Positions 49,945 to 58,706 of a stretch of DNA of 64,000 nucleotides are shown in pieces. Numbering within the stretch: position 1 is the stretch's first letter; every line of letters starts with the position of its first letter. The translations under genes were made by a program, and so were the position numbers. Under the pieces are notes generated by a model. It was given only the letters and a program-made list of their open reading frames with translations. It did no database searches and was not told the DNA's origin. This DNA comes from Pararhodobacter sp. (lineage in GTDB: Bacteria; Pseudomonadota; Alphaproteobacteria; Rhodobacterales; Rhodobacteraceae): NCBI GenBank assembly GCA_020832545.1, contig JAFIEK010000003.1, positions 1-64,000 of the forward strand, read 5' to 3'.

Positions 49945-51518
49945 CAGGCGGCCTCCGTGATCCGGGCCCGGCCAGCGAGCCCATAAAAATAGTCGAGCGT
50001 GTCAAAGCGATAGGCATCCAGCGAAAGTCCGTTCTGCTCGGCCAGCCTCAGTCTGGCCATGGTCATGTCGATACTCGGCAGCAGGTAATAATCGCGTGGC
50101 GCTTCGTTCAATTCGTCCATCCGCACGGCAATCGTGATGTCGGGCACCAGGCCAGTATCGAGGCGGATGCGCCATCGCAGGGAGCCGCCCTGCGTCTCGA
50201 AGCACCGGGACAACACCACCGACATCGTGAACTCGTCATTTATGCGGATAAGGTCGGTGTCGGGGTCCTGCACCGCCTGGCCGCCGTGTTCAGCGACCCC
50301 GTCGACGATCCGCGCCACGATGCCAGGGTGGGCCTGTCGCAAGGCCCGGTTAATCTCGACGTAACGATAGTCGCGCTCTGGCTCGTAGCCGATCATCTGG
50401 TAGGCGCGCAGCAGGCTGCCGAAGCGGTTTCGAAAGGCGCTGGACGACGGCACGTTGTCCTGTTCGTCGATGATCAGCCCCGACAGCACGCCTTTCTGTT
50501 TCAGCACGGCGCGCAGGGCTTCGAGCAGTTCGGCGTCCGTGAAATGCTGACTGCGTGCGTCGACGATTTCGCGAGCACGCAGAAACAGCGCCTCGTCCAC
50601 GATGGCGGGGTAGGCGCCCTCCGCCCGGATCCACATCTCGCGTGGGTTCACCACTCGCTTGTGCTTCAGCTTGAAGGATACCTTGTTGTAAACGTTGTTG
50701 CCGATGTATTTTTCGTTGGTCAGGACCTGGTGCACCGATGCCCGGGACCATGGCCGCTCAAGATCCGTCAGATACCCGTCGGCATTCAGGGTTTCCGCAA
50801 TCTCACGCTCCGAGCGGCCATCCACGACGAACATTCGGTACATGCGGCGCACGACGTCCTGTTCCTGATCGGGGCCCGGAACAAGGACGACACGGTCGGT
50901 CTGAAAACTCTTCTGTTGGCCGCGGGACAACGCACCCTTCGGGTTGCCGTGTTCGTCGATCAGCACCCGGCGCAGGCCGTATCCAGCAGCACCGCCTTGG
51001 CGGAAGCCAAGCTCAACCAGGCGGCATTGCCCGGCGAAGACCTTCACGGAAAGCTCGCGACTGTATTCGCCTGCCATGACCCGTTTGACTGTCTTCAGCA
51101 GGTTGGAACCGATGCTGCCGTCGTTTTCGAACTGCTCGCCGCAGTAGTGGACGCGGATCCCGGCGCGAGAACAGACATGCTCGTGGTAGGCCCCTTCATC
51201 AGCATCCTGAAACCGGCCCCAGCGGCTGACATCATAGACCAGAATGGCCTTGAAATCCGCCTGGCCAGTTCGGACCTCGGCCATCAGGTTCTGCAGCGCC
51301 TCGCGGCCGTCCAGCCGCAATCCAGAACGACCAGAGTCCTCGAACACGCGCAGGATCTGCAGGCCCCGGGCGGTGGCGTAATTCCGGATAATGTCGAGCT
51401 GGTTCTCGGTCGAGTACTTCTGGTGATCGGTCGACATTCGGACATAGGCGACGGCCGGCACTTCCGTTTCAGGCGGCTCATCACTCTCGTTGGAATGGGT
51501 CGCCCACCGACCAGTCAC
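49944..51518 (-). CDS. Large serine recombinase
   Basis: A 524-residue site-specific recombinase. The N-terminal resolvase domain (about 20-165) has the catalytic serine in VAYVRMSTDHQ and the arginine cluster VYDVSRWGRFQD. The recombinase domain (about 185-300) contains GAAGYGLRRVLIDEHG and SVHQVLTNEKYIGN. The last 200 residues lack the usual coiled coil with zinc ribbon and may be a family-specific DNA-binding region. It is first in an operon with two ParB-like genes. It probably moves the island or prophage that ends near here. Confidence 0.92.
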   Translation of the reverse strand: MTGRWATHSNESDEPPETEVPAVAYVRMSTDHQKYSTENQLDIIRNYATARGLQILRVFEDSGRSGLRLDGREALQNLMAEVRTGQADFKAILVYDVSRWGRFQDADEGAYHEHVCSRAGIRVHYCGEQFENDGSIGSNLLKTVKRVMAGEYSRELSVKVFAGQCRLVELGFRQGGAAGYGLRRVLIDEHGNPKGALSRGQQKSFQTDRVVLVPGPDQEQDVVRRMYRMFVVDGRSEREIAETLNADGYLTDLERPWSRASVHQVLTNEKYIGNNVYNKVSFKLKHKRVVNPREMWIRAEGAYPAIVDEALFLRAREIVDARSQHFTDAELLEALRAVLKQKGVLSGLIIDEQDNVPSSSAFRNRFGSLLRAYQMIGYEPERDYRYVEINRALRQAHPGIVARIVDGVAEHGGQAVQDPDTDLIRINDEFTMSVVLSRCFETQGGSLRWRIRLDTGLVPDITIAVRMDELNEAPRDYYLLPSIDMTMARLRLAEQNGLSLDAYRFDTLDYFYGLAGRARITEAA

Positions 51519-51612
51519 ATGCGTATCTCCAAATAATTCCAGGCAAATTCATCGCTCCCGTCGGAATCAACGGTTGCATTCTTCGCCTCCATGTAAAGCG
51601 AAGGAGTGTGGA

Positions 51613-52011
51613 ATGTCGTTTCCGAAAAAGGGCAAGTTCTTTCCAAAAGAAAACGGATATAATGCAAAATACGGTGAACAGACGAATGGATGCTTTGTCG
51701 ACGAAATCGCGTCGGCGCTGAAGCGGTCGCTCGGCGACAGTCGGGCCGGTGTGAAAACTGTGGCGGCCTGGACGGGTGCAAACGAGAAGACAGTGAAGAA
51801 CTGGTTTTCGGGGACCTACGGTCCGAGTGGGGCGCACCTGATTGCGCTGGTGCAGCACTCTGACGAGGTGCTGGGTACCTTCTTGGCAATGGCAGGGCGG
51901 CAGGATCTGATGGTGGCAGTTAAACTCGCGGCGGCCGAAGACGCGATTTTGGATTTGCTTGACGCCGTGCGTCGGCTTAGCGGCGACGACCAAAGCGGCA
52001 AGGTCTGCTGA
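51613..52011 (+). CDS. Small helix-turn-helix protein divergent from the recombinase
   Basis: A 132-residue protein starting MSFPKKGKFFPKENGYNAKY; AAGGAG lies 6 nt upstream. Residues about 45-70 (AGVKTVAAWTGANEKTVKNW) form a helix-turn-helix, followed by GPSGAHLIALVQHSDEVLGT and a helical C-terminus. It is divergently placed from the recombinase operon across a 95-bp gap and is likely its regulator or an excision factor. Family not named with confidence. Confidence 0.75.
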   Translation: MSFPKKGKFFPKENGYNAKYGEQTNGCFVDEIASALKRSLGDSRAGVKTVAAWTGANEKTVKNWFSGTYGPSGAHLIALVQHSDEVLGTFLAMAGRQDLMVAVKLAAAEDAILDLLDAVRRLSGDDQSGKVC

Positions 52012-52715
52012 TCAACCGAGCGGCTTGAAAACTATTGTCCCTCAATGGCGCGCAGGATTTCGAAGCGATCCCGTGCGGTGGAAACCTGCACGGGAGAGAG
52101 TTGGCCGCGTGAGTCATCTGCTCCGCCACTTGCCTCTGATAATGAAAGATAATTTCGCCATTTCGGCGAAGCACCCGCCTACATACCCATCCTTGTGACA
52201 GTGCTTACCTCGCGGTACCTCCGTGCCCAGCGTTTGCATTACGGACGGTTCAAGACTTCTTCCGAAGTGCGGGCCAGAGGCTTTCGCGGGCCGAAGCGTG
52301 GAAGGGCTTCCATGCGTCGGCAAGCGCCAAGGAACGGTGCGCCCACCTACAAATCGTCGTTCAGACCAAAAGCCAATGGGCGCGATTTGGTTCCAGTATT
52401 GGCCTCTATGGCGAACGCGGTATGCAACCGCTGTCGCCGGGCAACTATGACAGTGAGGACGACACCCCGGTAGCAAAGAGTGCGCGCATGATACAGCGCA
52501 GGGCTGTGGACTTCTTGACCCCGAAAAGGTGTACTTCCGTGCCCGCGAACGACAGGTATCGCCGATTGCTGCGGTTGCGATGCTGCCGCGCCGCAAGTCC
52601 GGAAACCGCCCTTCGTGTCGGTGCCTCCAAAACTGGCAGGCTATACGGCGAGTGCCCGCAAAAGGGCTAGATCCGGCTCCAGTGTCCGACCTCAAAGAGT
52701 TAATGGAGAGAGGTC
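52012..52715. other. Gene-poor junction at the island edge
   Basis: I see no gene with recognisable sequence in these 700 bases. There are two hairpins: CCCGTGCGGT-GGAA-ACC-T-GCACGGG at 52070-52094, and TTCGCC...GGCGAA at 52154-52170. The stretch separates the recombinase cassette from ordinary chromosomal genes, so it may contain the attachment site of the island. No tRNA gene is visible. Confidence 0.4.
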
Positions 52716-53333
52716 TCAACGAGCGATGGGGATCCCTTCAGCAAATGCCGGTGCTTGCTGGTTCGGTGCGGCACGCAAACGGCACCGACGCAGGACGTGA
52801 ACTGTGGCGGGCGGCCAGTTGCGCCAGATGCGCGTGGTCCTTGTGGACGTCAGACCGAGATCACGCAGCAGGCGCGCGCGCAAGGGTACGGAAGGCCCAT
52901 AGGTGAACTGGATGAAGGGCGCGGAGGGCTGGAGAAGTCTGAAGGCACCCTTGGGGATGGTGCGCTGACTGTGCTCGCTCATGCTCAGCAATGGAAGGCC
53001 GGACACCACGGCATCCGCAGGCGCGAGACCCATCTCCGCGACCTCCTCGGCCCTGCGGCGATGGATCCGAAGCCCCGGATGCCGCTGCCTGAGAAGCGCT
53101 AAGAACCCCGCATCCAGCTCGATCACATCAAGCGCGCAAGGGTCGATGCCGCTGTCAAGGATGGCGCGCGTGAAAACGCCGGTACCCGCGCCCAGTTCGA
53201 TGACGCGGCGCGCGTCGACGGGGATCTGGCTGACCATCGCCGTGGCCAGTTCCCGCGACGACGGGGCAATGGCGGAAATCTGGCGGGGATTGCGGCAGAA
53301 GGCACGCAGGAACATGAACCGGTCATCTTGCAT
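52716..53333 (-). CDS. Phospholipid N-methyltransferase-like protein
   Basis: A 205-residue class I methyltransferase. MQDDRFMFLRAFCRNPRQIS and AIAPSSRELATAM are followed by the SAM motif VIELGAGTGVFTRAIL and the acidic strand VIELDAGF. This N-terminal 'FL..F...P..I.AI.PSS..LA' signature is typical of PmtA-type enzymes that methylate phosphatidylethanolamine or related small substrates. It lies 15 bp after the SDR gene on the same strand, so the two are one operon. Confidence 0.83.
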   Translation of the reverse strand: MQDDRFMFLRAFCRNPRQISAIAPSSRELATAMVSQIPVDARRVIELGAGTGVFTRAILDSGIDPCALDVIELDAGFLALLRQRHPGLRIHRRRAEEVAEMGLAPADAVVSGLPLLSMSEHSQRTIPKGAFRLLQPSAPFIQFTYGPSVPLRARLLRDLGLTSTRTTRIWRNWPPATVHVLRRCRLRAAPNQQAPAFAEGIPIAR

Positions 53334-53348
53334 CTGGCTGGCCCTTTC

Positions 53349-54107
53349 TCAGCGCGCGCGCATGATGCGATAGGCAAGCTTCGGCGAAAGCCGATGGACA
53401 ACGCGCAGCGCCTTCGCCTTTTCCACCCAGACTTCCTCCAACCCTGCCTCGACCCCGCGGATAAGGTCGGCAGCGGCACGGTCGGCGGGGTACTTTCGGG
53501 TCGCAACCGGAGCGGTAAGGCCGGTATCGACAAGCGTCATCACCACCTCGGTCACCTGGATCGGATATCCGGCATGACGGCACTGGTCGCGCAGTGCCCT
53601 TGTGAAACTGCGCAGGCCCGCCTTTGTCGCGCAATAGACCGCCGCATCAGGGCGCGGCGCAATGGCAAGCCCGGAAGTCACGTTGACGATGGCCGCACTG
53701 CTCTGCCGACGCAGCACCGGCAGAAGCGCGACCGACAGCGCGAGCGGAGCACGCAGATTGACGGCGATTTCCATCGAGATCGCTTCCAGATAATCCTGCG
53801 CCGCGTCGGTCAGCGCACCGCGATGCATGATTGCAGCGTTGTTGATCACGACGCTGGTGTCAGGATGACGGTCCTTCACCCAGTCCGCGACCGCCTGCAC
53901 GGCGCCGGTTTCGCCCAGATCGGCGGCCATCCCGTCAAGGACCGCGGGGTTTTCCGCCACCAATTGCGCCACCGCGGCGGGGTCGCGCGCGATGGCCAGA
54001 ACCTGCGCCCCTCTGGCGGCCAGCCGGTTCACCAGTTCCCGGCCGATGCCGCGCGTCGCCCCGGTCAGCAATACCTTGCGCCCGTTGAAGTCAAACCTCT
54101 GTCTCAT
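53349..54107 (-). CDS. Short-chain dehydrogenase (DltE-like)
   Basis: A 252-residue SDR oxidoreductase: cofactor loop TGATRGIG (about 15-22), NNAA strand, catalytic YCATK. The C-terminal region (VVMTLVDTGLTAPVATRKYP) resembles DltE-like members of the family. Substrate is unknown. It is divergent from the TetR gene at 54189, which probably represses it through the palindrome at 54151-54172. Confidence 0.87.
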   Translation of the reverse strand: MRQRFDFNGRKVLLTGATRGIGRELVNRLAARGAQVLAIARDPAAVAQLVAENPAVLDGMAADLGETGAVQAVADWVKDRHPDTSVVINNAAIMHRGALTDAAQDYLEAISMEIAVNLRAPLALSVALLPVLRRQSSAAIVNVTSGLAIAPRPDAAVYCATKAGLRSFTRALRDQCRHAGYPIQVTEVVMTLVDTGLTAPVATRKYPADRAAADLIRGVEAGLEEVWVEKAKALRVVHRLSPKLAYRIMRAR

Positions 54108-54150
54108 GTCCTGCCTTGCGTTGAACTTGCGATGTGGTGTCAGGCGTCAT

Positions 54151-54172
54151 AATGTGAGCAAAAGCTTGCATT
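54151..54172. promoter_or_regulatory. Probable TetR operator
   Basis: Half-sites AATGTGAGC (54151-54159) and GCTTGCATT (54164-54172) are reverse complements at 7 of 9 positions, separated by AAAA. The site lies between the SDR gene and the divergent TetR gene, where an autoregulated operator is expected. Confidence 0.45.
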
Positions 54173-54188
54173 CGGCCACTCGCATCCC

Positions 54189-54815
54189 ATGACCCCGGCT
54201 TCCGCCCCGATCCACCCAAGAAAGACACCGCGCCAAAGCCGGTCGCGCGCCACCTGCGAGGCGATCATGCAGGCTGCGGCTCGCATTCTGGAACGCGGCG
54301 GAGGAGAGTCGCTGAACACGAATCAGATCGCCGATCTGGCTGGCGTGTCGATCGGATCGCTCTACCAGTACTACCCGACGAAAGAGGCCATCCTGGCCGA
54401 ACTGATCCGCCAGATGCGCCATGAGATGCATGACGACATGGTCACAGCAGCGACGCAGGCGGCAGGTCAGGGGCTTGAGAGGGAAGTGGACGCGCTGGTT
54501 GCTGCCACGCTGCGCCACCATCTACGCAATCCGAAACTGGCGCAGGCGCTTGAACGTATCGAGGATCAGCTGCCCATGGACGCCGAGATCGCGCAACTGA
54601 AGCAGAACATGGCAGGGCTGGTCGTCGGCGCGCTGGCACGAAACGGGATCGCGGACCCGGAAGCGATTGCCTTCGATCTGGTGGCAATCGGGCACGGCAT
54701 GTCGCATGCAGCCATCGCGGCGGGACAGCAGGATTTCGACAACCTGCACCGCCGCATCCGCCGCGCTGTGCTGGGCTATCTGCAACTGGCTTCGGACAGT
54801 TGGTCCGATCCATGA
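54189..54815 (+). CDS. TetR-family transcriptional regulator
   Basis: A 208-residue regulator. The N-terminal helix-turn-helix is standard: TCEAIMQAAARILERGGGES, LNTNQIADLAGVSIGSLYQY, YPTKEAILAELI. The ligand-binding half is helical (TetR_C-like, QDFDNLHRRIRRAVLGYLQL at the end). It is divergent from the SDR-methyltransferase operon and likely represses it. Confidence 0.92.
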   Translation: MTPASAPIHPRKTPRQSRSRATCEAIMQAAARILERGGGESLNTNQIADLAGVSIGSLYQYYPTKEAILAELIRQMRHEMHDDMVTAATQAAGQGLEREVDALVAATLRHHLRNPKLAQALERIEDQLPMDAEIAQLKQNMAGLVVGALARNGIADPEAIAFDLVAIGHGMSHAAIAAGQQDFDNLHRRIRRAVLGYLQLASDSWSDP

Positions 54816-55021
54816 AACCTGCGGTAGACCCGCCTGGCCTGCTTATCACGGCGAATGGCACCCAGTCCCGTGTCCCTGCCTGAAGTGGAGGTGCCAGAGT
54901 ACGAGTGAATACAGCAGCATACGCCCGGCAATATATGCAATGCGGGACTTTCCAGACATTGACCAGCGCCAGGAGGTCCACGAAGGTAAATCATAGACGT
55001 GCCATCCCGAGTGATCTTCAG

Positions 55022-55648
55022 ATGACTGTAGTTATCCGCTATTTGACCCACCCGCAGGTTCTCATCGAACCCCTGAAAGATGTGCGTCGGTGGTCGCTGA
55101 GTCCAATGGGTAGAGCCCGCGTAACTGCGCTGGCCGCATGTCCTGGTCTCTTGTCCAGAACGCGAAGAGTTATCAGCAGCGGCGAAACAAAGGCACTCGA
55201 AACAGCCAAGCCACTTGCATTGTCATTGGGGGTGAAACTGGAAGTCCGCCCACTGATGCACGAAAATGATCGCAGTTCTACGGGATTTCTGCCTGCTGAC
55301 GAATTCGAGGAAGTTGCCGACATGTTCTTTGCCGAACCGTCAAAAAGCGTGCGGGGATGGGAAACGGCCGAAGATGCACAACGTCGCATTGTGGCGGAAG
55401 TCGATGCCTGCCTTGAAGGTCAACAAGACGGAGATGTTCTGTTCGTCGGACATGGAGGTGTCGGCACCCTCCTGTTCTGCGCCCTATCCGGCATCGGCAT
55501 TGATAGGCGCTTCGATCAGGGGCCCGGGGGCGGCGGTTGCTGGTTCCAGTTCGACCTGGAGGGACGTAGACGCTTGCAGGGATGGCAAACCATGGAAGTC
55601 TTGGGATCGGCAAGTAGGGGCCGTACACGTCAAATCTGGGACCATTAG
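55022..55648 (+). CDS. Histidine phosphatase family protein
   Basis: A 208-residue protein, start ATG 55022 (MTVVIRYLTHPQVLIEPLKD). It belongs to the phosphoglycerate-mutase-like family, but the usual N-terminal RHG is replaced: the likely catalytic histidine is in RYLTHPQV. The second conserved histidine is in LFVGHGGVGTLL, and the arginine of the pocket in ISSGETKALETA is changed. The pattern 'RYLTHPQV...W.LS..GRARV..L' is a recognisable subgroup. The substrate is unknown. Confidence 0.82.
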   Translation: MTVVIRYLTHPQVLIEPLKDVRRWSLSPMGRARVTALAACPGLLSRTRRVISSGETKALETAKPLALSLGVKLEVRPLMHENDRSSTGFLPADEFEEVADMFFAEPSKSVRGWETAEDAQRRIVAEVDACLEGQQDGDVLFVGHGGVGTLLFCALSGIGIDRRFDQGPGGGGCWFQFDLEGRRRLQGWQTMEVLGSASRGRTRQIWDH

Positions 55649-55929
55649 CCGTTGATGCAGCCATTGCTGCTCCGAGCCCATTTGCCATCAGCCGGTGCAC
55701 GCCGGTACAGCTTGCCTGCGCCAACGCCGCCGCCAACGGACCGGCCGGAAAGCGCAGGCGGACAGTCAGATCGTTTGTCGCCTGCCACACGGGTTCGACC
55801 ACGCAGCTTGTCAATCTGCATGGCCTCGCTGCGCTGTCGCCCGATGCATCGTGCGCAAAGCCCCCATTCCCTTCCTGCTTCAAATGGTTAATCTCATGCG
55901 CCAGCAGCCGGTTAGCGGGAAGTGCGAGC

Positions 55930-57069
55930 ATGGCATTCTATGCGTTCTATTTTGGGCTCTATGCGCAGATCGCTATCGGGATCACCTTCATGCCCCTCTG
56001 GCTGAAGGCCCAGGGGCTCAGCGAGGCGACCGTTGGAATGTGCATGGCTGCGGCAGCGATCATTGCCGTTGTCGTCAACCCGCTTGTCGGCACTTTCGCT
56101 GACCGTACGCGCCTGAACAAGGCGATCCTTGTCGCGCTTGTCATCTGCGCGACAATTGCGGCGCTTGCGTTGAATGCAATCAGCGGTGCGTTTCTGGTCG
56201 CCATGGTATTTCTCATCTACCGGTCACTCGTCTCGCCGCTCGTGCCGCTGGCCGAATCGATCCTGATTGCAAATCTGACGGCTTACAGACTGGATTTCGG
56301 ACTGGTTCGCGCGTGGGGTTCGGCATCCGTTGTCGTGACGACTTTGCTTTGCGGGTTCCTTGTCGACTGGTTCGACACGAGGATGATCCTCTATCTGCTC
56401 CTTGTGATCCTGATAGCGCAGATTGCGACGTCGAACGGGCTTCCGGCCCGGGCGCGAGAGGGTCAGCCTGCGATAACGTTTGCCGCAATCCAGCGCGCCT
56501 TGCGCAATCGTGGCTTCATCATGTTACTTGGAAGTGCTGCGATTTCCCAAGCATGTCATGGCGTCTTTTACACTTTCAGCACTTTCCGCTGGCTGGAGGC
56601 AGGACATTCAACCTCAGTCATCGCCTTTTTCTGGAGCCTGGGGGTCGGTGTGGAGATCGTGGCATTCGTGCTCAGCAAACGGATCACGGCGCACCTTTCG
56701 CCAGGAAAGATTATCTTCATCGCCTGCGTCGCCGGCATCCTGCGCTGGGGCATTTTTGGCCTGTCGGCAGACTTTGCGCCGACACTTGTCGTTCAGTTCC
56801 TGCAAGGAGCAACTCTTGGTCTCGCGCAAGTCGGCGTTGCTTCCTATATGCGGCAGAATATTGCGCCTGAATTTCTTTCAAGCGCAACAGGCGTCTACCA
56901 TGCTGCGGCAGGGCTGATCGCCGCGCTGGCCATTCTGGTGGGCGCGCAGCTCTATCCCATCGGCAGCGGCTATGTTTTCCTCTTTACCGCTGCGCTTTGC
57001 GCCTTTGGAGCCGTTGTTGCCTCTTTGATAGTGGACAAAACCCATCGTGGCGACGAAGGCCGGGCCTGA
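55930..57069 (+). CDS. MFS transporter, HcaT/MFS_1-like
   Basis: A 379-residue major facilitator protein with about 12 hydrophobic spans. The loop between helices 2 and 3 contains VGTFADRTRLNKA, the MFS motif A variant, and LVRAWGSASVVVTTLLCGFL fits the HcaT/LacY-like subgroup (PF12832 type). The N-terminus is slightly short, starting MAFYAFYFGLYAQIAIGITF. Substrate unknown; the subgroup includes proposed aromatic-acid carriers. The gene follows a 281-bp gap with no feature I recognise. Confidence 0.85.
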   Translation: MAFYAFYFGLYAQIAIGITFMPLWLKAQGLSEATVGMCMAAAAIIAVVVNPLVGTFADRTRLNKAILVALVICATIAALALNAISGAFLVAMVFLIYRSLVSPLVPLAESILIANLTAYRLDFGLVRAWGSASVVVTTLLCGFLVDWFDTRMILYLLLVILIAQIATSNGLPARAREGQPAITFAAIQRALRNRGFIMLLGSAAISQACHGVFYTFSTFRWLEAGHSTSVIAFFWSLGVGVEIVAFVLSKRITAHLSPGKIIFIACVAGILRWGIFGLSADFAPTLVVQFLQGATLGLAQVGVASYMRQNIAPEFLSSATGVYHAAAGLIAALAILVGAQLYPIGSGYVFLFTAALCAFGAVVASLIVDKTHRGDEGRA

Positions 57070-57500
57070 CCGTCAAGGGGTGGCGAGCGTCATCCCTCTG
57101 GAGAATGGCGTGGAGGCGACTTGCGGGTATCGTGGCTCAGGGCACGACACTGAAGAAATAGACGGTAGCAAGTCGGGCGGCAAAAGATGTCAAGGTACTT
57201 GGCCGCCAAACACTGTCGCGAGCACAATGCACCAGCCCTTTCACAAGCAGATCCGATGCCGCGCTGCGGCTTTCGCATTGCGGTCATTTATGCATCGTGC
57301 AGTATTTGTTAGCTGGGAATATCAGTTTGCGATCATGTCCGACCCGCAGAAATTCGGCCACCATGCCAGAACTCGGCACCACCAGCACCACCCCCGGCCA
57401 AGGCGGGCCAGTTCAGCGTTAAGTGGGCTGCACGCCTCACCCCGCCCCAAACCGAGGATACTTCAGACTCCTTCTTCCCCCTGCGCCAGAGCCGCGATCA
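57070..57500. other. Gap without recognisable gene
   Basis: About 430 bases between the MFS gene and the convergent regulator gene. I see no open frame with plausible sequence, no tRNA and no strong hairpin. Confidence 0.5.
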
Positions 57501-58199
57501 TCATGCCTTGCTGACTTCTGTCGCGCGCAACCGGGCAAGGTAATCGCGCAACAGGGCAACGCGCCTCGGCCGGAAGCTGCGGCGGCCATCTTCGACGGCG
57601 GCGATCCGGTCGCCACGGAACATGCGAAAGTCTTCGCGCATGCTGCACCAGGCCAAAAGGGTCAGGCAGTGTTCGGTATACATGACGGCCAGCGGCAGAA
57701 CCGTTCGTGTGGTCCGGGTGCCTTCCTTGTCGTCATACTCGATCCGAAGTGCTCGCTCGTCGAAACAAGCGGTGCGTATCTCGTCCATTTTGGCCGACGA
57801 CCTGATCCGGGCATCGGGCCTGTAGACCTGTGAGATCGCGTGGAAAAGTTGTTGGGCTCGGCCTTCGGGCAAGGTCGCGCCGATTTTGGCGAGAACGGAC
57901 TCCGCCGCACGCTTCATTGTCTCATCACCCATGGACCTAACTTCCGCCATTCCTAAGGCCAAGGCTTCCATCTCGTCGCGGTTCAGCATCTGGGGTGGTA
58001 GCGCCGTGTCTTCGACCAGCTGGTAGCCGTAACCACGTTCGCCTTCGATCCGCGCGCCGGCGGCCCTCAGACTGTCGATATCCCGGTAGAGCGAGCGGAG
58101 AGAGACGCCGGTTTCCTCGGCCAGCCGCGCCGCTGTGATCGGCGGCGGCATCTGGCGCATGGCTTGCAACAGGCGAAAGAGGCGATCGGGTCGTGCCAT
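57501..58199 (-). CDS. WYL-domain transcriptional regulator (YafY-like)
   Basis: A 232-residue regulator. Residues 1-60 are a DeoR-type helix-turn-helix (RLFRLLQAMRQMPPPITAAR, LAEETGVSLRSLYRDIDSL). Residues about 135-200 are a WYL-type ligand domain: LRIEYDDKEGTRTTRTVLPL and YTEHCLTLLAWCSMREDFRM. It is divergent from the DUF1761 gene at 58267 over a 67-bp gap and probably controls it. Confidence 0.9.
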   Translation of the reverse strand: MARPDRLFRLLQAMRQMPPPITAARLAEETGVSLRSLYRDIDSLRAAGARIEGERGYGYQLVEDTALPPQMLNRDEMEALALGMAEVRSMGDETMKRAAESVLAKIGATLPEGRAQQLFHAISQVYRPDARIRSSAKMDEIRTACFDERALRIEYDDKEGTRTTRTVLPLAVMYTEHCLTLLAWCSMREDFRMFRGDRIAAVEDGRRSFRPRRVALLRDYLARLRATEVSKA

Positions 58200-58266
58200 T
58201 TTATAACTGCCGGAAACTGTCAGTTGGGAAGCCTTACAGAGTTCTCATCGAGATCTCAAAAGGACA

Positions 58267-58683
58267 ATGACCATGCTTAACTTTTCTGACATCAGCTGGA
58301 TCGGAATCATCGCAGCAACTGTCGCCTCCTTCGTGCTGGGGGGGCTTTGGTTCTCCGTAATCTTTGGCCGCACCTATTCTGCGGCTCTTGGGCGTCCCCA
58401 TGACCCGAATGCCAAACCTGCGATGCTGATGATCATTGGCCCCGCCGTCTGGAGCCTGATCACCGCCTTTGCAACTGCAGTTCTGATGGCCAGCCTTGGC
58501 ATTGACGCGCTGGCCGATGCGATTTGGTTGGGCCTCTTCATCGGCATCGGCTTTCTTGCGGCCACCACGATCAACACCGGGATCAACCCCAACATTCCGC
58601 ATCCGGTACTTTATGGCGCGGTCAGTGGCTCCTACCATCTGGCGGCGGGTCTGGTCGTTGCAGTCGTGCTTTCCTTATTCTAG
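58267..58683 (+). CDS. DUF1761 membrane protein
   Basis: A 138-residue protein with four hydrophobic helices. The first ends VLGGLWFSVIFGRTYSAALG and the last is LVVAVVLSLF, matching the DUF1761 family. The function of the family is unknown. It is regulated, probably, by the divergent WYL protein. Starts ATG ACC ATG; the second ATG at 58273 could be used. Confidence 0.88.
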   Translation: MTMLNFSDISWIGIIAATVASFVLGGLWFSVIFGRTYSAALGRPHDPNAKPAMLMIIGPAVWSLITAFATAVLMASLGIDALADAIWLGLFIGIGFLAATTINTGINPNIPHPVLYGAVSGSYHLAAGLVVAVVLSLF

Positions 58684-58706
58684 GCAAAGCGGATGAGCTG
58701 ACACCC

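Noticed and set aside
50286-51536. 416-aa plus-strand open frame antisense to the serine recombinase
   Set aside because: Shadow frame; the recombinase on the other strand has catalytic motifs and operon context.
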